Both the position numbers and the translations under genes were made by a program. Shown here in pieces: positions 61,192 through 64,000 of a stretch of 64,000 bases of DNA (its first letter is position 1; every line of letters starts with the position of its first letter). The stretch is from Calycina herbarum (taxonomy: Eukaryota; Ascomycota; Leotiomycetes; Helotiales; Pezizellaceae), in contig LLEY01000008.1 of NCBI GenBank assembly GCA_001414485.1, forward strand, positions 372,001 to 436,000, written 5' to 3'. The notes below the pieces were generated by a model. The model worked only from the letters and a program-made list of their open reading frames with translations, did not search any database and was not told where the DNA came from.

Positions 61192-62065
61192 TAGTAGTAG
61201 ATGTGATTTACTTATAACTAAATAATAAAGAGAAACTTATACTTATTATATATTATTCTAAAACATTTAACCTAGTATAATAAAACTATAGTAACTTCGA
61301 TAAAGAATTACTTACTATAGTATTAGCTTTAGAATACTAGAGAATCTATTTATAGCTAGTAAAGTACTAAGTTATAGTTTTATCTAACTATAAGAACCTT
61401 AGAACGTTTATAATAACTAAGGAACTTATAACTAGATAGTTAGCTAGATAGTTAGAGATATTAGAAGGTTTTAATATTATTATTTAATATATAAAAGGAA
61501 TATCGAATATTTAAGCTAATACTCTTAGCTAGAAACCTAGATATAAGAGAAATAAAGAGTATAAGAAGATTACGATCTTAAAAACTCTTAAAAATAAGGA
61601 TCTAGCTCTAATAGTTTATAAGGTTATAGTTCTAGAGAAAGTTAACTCTTAGAGAGATAAAATCTAGAATACTTAGAAAAAAGAATAGAACTATAAGAAT
61701 AGATATAAGAGAGAGAAACTTTAGGTTCTTAAATTATATATAAAAGAATTTATTTAGAAATACTATATAACGCTAGTATATAGTTATTAGAGAATTCGTA
61801 GAACTCTCTAGTAGATGAAATAATACTACTATATTAATTAATTATTTATAATAGTTAAAGAAGTAATAATAGAGTATAATACCTATACTAGGAATAAGGC
61901 TTTCTACTATATATCTTATAAATAGATAAATACTACTCTAATACTACGAATATCTTAGAAATCGATCTCTTAGAATTTTATTATTAAACTACTAAAATCT
62001 AAGAATCTGATAATAGGAGTTAAATATAATTTAATCCTAGTTATTATAGAATAGCTTATAAAATA

Positions 62066-62498
62066 ACGTATATATATAGCGAACCGGCTAAACAAGCGAA
62101 CCGGCTAACTGAAAATATATCTAAAATCGCGATTTTAATATTTTAATACCTTTATAAATTGTTGATTAAAAATTTTAAAATTAAAACTTTGATTTTATTA
62201 CTATATAAATATAAAAGGTATAAAATATAAGACTAAGGCTAATTTATATTAAAAAGTTATTAAAAGAAGAAGAAAAAAGATAAGATTACAAAGGTATTTT
62301 TAAGCGAATCGCTAAGTAAAATTATATAGCGTCTGAAACTTAGAATTCTAAATATATATATAGTAATAAAATTAAAGTTTTAATTTTAAAACTTTTAATT
62401 AATAGTTCGTAGAGATATTAAAATATTAAAATCGCGATTTTAGATATATTTTTAGTTAGCCGGTTCGCTTATTTAGCCGGTTCGCTATATATATACGT
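62066..62498. mobile_element. 433-bp fold-back MITE, TSD ta
   Basis: Absent from the matching site in Gypsy C. Flanked by TA (62064-62065 / 62499-62500). Arms of roughly 165 bp are inverted copies of each other: both start ACGTATATATATAGCGAACC, carry AGCGAACCGGCTA twice, then CTAAAATCGCGATTTTAATA and a TTAAAATTAAAACTTT tract. The centre (about 62225-62325) is unique. No coding capacity. The TA target and ACGTA terminus suggest mobilisation by a pogo/mariner-type transposase (inference). Confidence 0.85.
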
Positions 62499-63432
62499 TA
62501 TATAATTCTAGTACTATATATAGAATTAAGTATAGCTAAGGAATTAGTATTCGTATTTCTTAAGAAAGTAGTTTTGAGATATAGACTATTAGAAGAAATA
62601 CTTATAGATAGAGATAAACTCTTTACTTTTAAATTTTAGATTACTCTTATAAAACGATTAGATATAAAAAGAAAGCTTTTTATAGCTTTTTACTCTTAAA
62701 TAAATAAAGGAAACGAATAGATAAATTAAGTAGTTAAAATATACTTTTATTATTATATAAACTACTAGTAAAATAATTAGATAGAACTATTACTCTTAGT
62801 ATAGTTTACTTATAATAGTTTAGTAATAGAAATAATACTTATTATACTATTCTATACTAACTTCGAGTATAAATTAATAGTATATTAAGAACTACTATCT
62901 ACGACTATTAATAATTAGCTTACTTATATTTAGATCTTAAAAATTAAAAGGTTATATAAAGAACTAGTAGAAGACTTATAGTTTATAGCTAAAAGAAATA
63001 TATACTACTATAACAAACGACGTAGTTAAGAGCTAATACTAAAAGAGAGAGATAAAGTCTACTTAGTATAGAAGACTAAGTAATAAATTAGATTATAAAA
63101 AACTTAGACTATTTAAAATTAAATATATTAAAAGATCTTTAAATTATAAACTAGTACTACTAAGAATAATAAATATCTATCTAGTATTCTATATATTCTT
63201 ACTTAAATCAGTACTATTAAGAGTACTACTAGCTCCTCTTATAGAAATTCAACTAGTAAACCTAAACGTTAAGTACGAAGTTAAGAGGATTCTTAACTAT
63301 AAACTTATTAAAGAATAAGTTAAGTACTTAATTAAATAGTTAGATTATCTATACTTAGAGAATACTTAAGAACTAAGAAGTAATCTTAACTATTACTTAG
63401 AGGAACTTTAGAAATTCTACTAGTAAAACCTA

Positions 63433-64000
63433 GGTTTATTTATATCTTATAGTCTAAAGGAAAAGCTTTAAAGAAGGCTAGGTTAAGACCTATCTCGGAT
63501 TAAGAACTAGTAGGAATAGATAGAGCTGCTAAATAAGTAATCTCTATCTCTTACTACTCTTGTTTCTCTCTTTCTTTCTCTTCCTTCTCTTTCTTTTCTA
63601 CCTCTTTAGTAGTGTCGAGTTTATTAAGAAAACGAAGCTCTTAATAAGATATTTTATACTACCTTTCTTTTAGAAAGGCCTTCTACTTTCGTAACCGTAG
63701 AATCCTTGCTATCGCCTCCTTCTCCTCTCTCTCTAGCTTCTTCTCTTATCTTTTAATAGAGGCCTAGTCGCTAGTACGAGGAACGTTCTTCTCCTAGGCG
63801 TCGTTAGTCCTATTATATTTTAACTTTAACTAAACGTATTTAGAATATTAAAAGGATTAAGAGGAATTAATAAAATATCTATACTTTTAAGAAGCATAGT
63901 AAGAACATAGTAATATTTTATTATAAACTATTTTAATACTTTTTATAAGAAGTAATTATTCTTCTTTCTTCTTCTATATAAGATAGGATATAATAAAAGG
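63433..64000 (-). pseudogene. RIPed transposase-like relic, runs off the window
   Basis: Begins at the break in Gypsy D. Minus-strand translation is Lys/Glu/Arg-rich with a segment like LRFLNKLDT..EKKEKEEKERE (about 63565-63640) and EEAREREEKEAIARILRLRK (about 63680-63745), reminiscent of the C-terminal tails of fungal pogo/CENP-B-type DDE proteins. The catalytic part would lie beyond the window edge, so the assignment is tentative. Confidence 0.4.

Larger units (their letters stand above)
49677..63432 (+). mobile_element. Gypsy D (family 2, plus), three nested insertions, 3' end lost
   Basis: Internal sequence colinear with Gypsy C is found at 50099-51959, 57803-59331, 61192-62065 and 62499-63432. 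Insertions are Gypsy E (51960-57802), Fot1 (59332-61191) and a fold-back MITE (62066-62498). Reverse-transcriptase box at 58867-58890, integrase about 61930-62640, chromodomain about 63265-63375. Homology to C ends at about 63432 and unrelated sequence follows, so the 3' LTR is missing. Confidence 0.85.

Overview
This window is from a filamentous ascomycete (Pezizomycotina). A Leotiomycete/Helotiales-type genome is a reasonable guess, but the sequence does not prove it. The evidence is short introns (44-69 nt) with GTAAGT/GTATG donors, a SUR7-family gene, GPI-type surface proteins, a fungal NACHT-ankyrin (NLR) gene, and large AT-rich blocks carrying repeat-induced point mutation (RIP). In those blocks CpA/TpG is almost gone, TpA is abundant, CpG persists and coding frames are full of stops. 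Layout: (1) 1-7.88 kb is gene-bearing, non-RIP DNA: the 3' end of a GPI-type wall protein gene, a broken BET1-type SNARE gene, a SUR7/PalI-family membrane protein gene on the minus strand, and a secreted PLC-like phosphodiesterase gene. (2) 7.88-37.9 kb is a nested stack of dead transposons. It contains Ty3/Gypsy element A (minus), interrupted by a complete 5.68-kb Gypsy of another family (9456-15134, TSD taaag) and by a Tc1/mariner element (16788-19964) that itself carries a Fot1/pogo element (18058-19901). A third Gypsy family (copy F, plus) is interrupted by Gypsy B (23342-29962, TSD ttata), a solo LTR (30030-30223) and Gypsy C (30735-37561, TSD agacg). (3) 37.9-46.9 kb is an island of normal sequence. 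It holds one intact seven-exon gene for a 987-residue HeLo-like/NACHT/ankyrin protein (39376-42676), bracketed by a diverged direct repeat; the downstream copy is split by a non-RIPed 457-bp MITE with PIF/Harbinger-like ends. (4) 46.9-64 kb is a second RIPed block: a Tc1-type and a pogo-type transposase relic, then Gypsy D (5' LTR 49677-50098). D is interrupted by Gypsy E (51960-57802, TSD taaat), a second Fot1/pogo element (59332-61191) and a 433-bp fold-back MITE (62066-62498). It ends abruptly near 63432, followed by another transposase-like relic that runs off the window. All three Gypsy families carry a C-terminal chromodomain relic, which fits integration into heterochromatin and may explain the nesting. 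The genes outside the repeats are unconnected housekeeping/surface functions plus one candidate allorecognition/immunity receptor; I see no operon-like or secondary-metabolite cluster. Exact target-site duplications let the order of transposon insertions be read directly from the sequence. The strongest candidates for under-described biology are the NLR island with its flanking duplication, the two MITE types, and an unidentified Lys/Glu/Arg-rich coding-like relic at 21222-22729.
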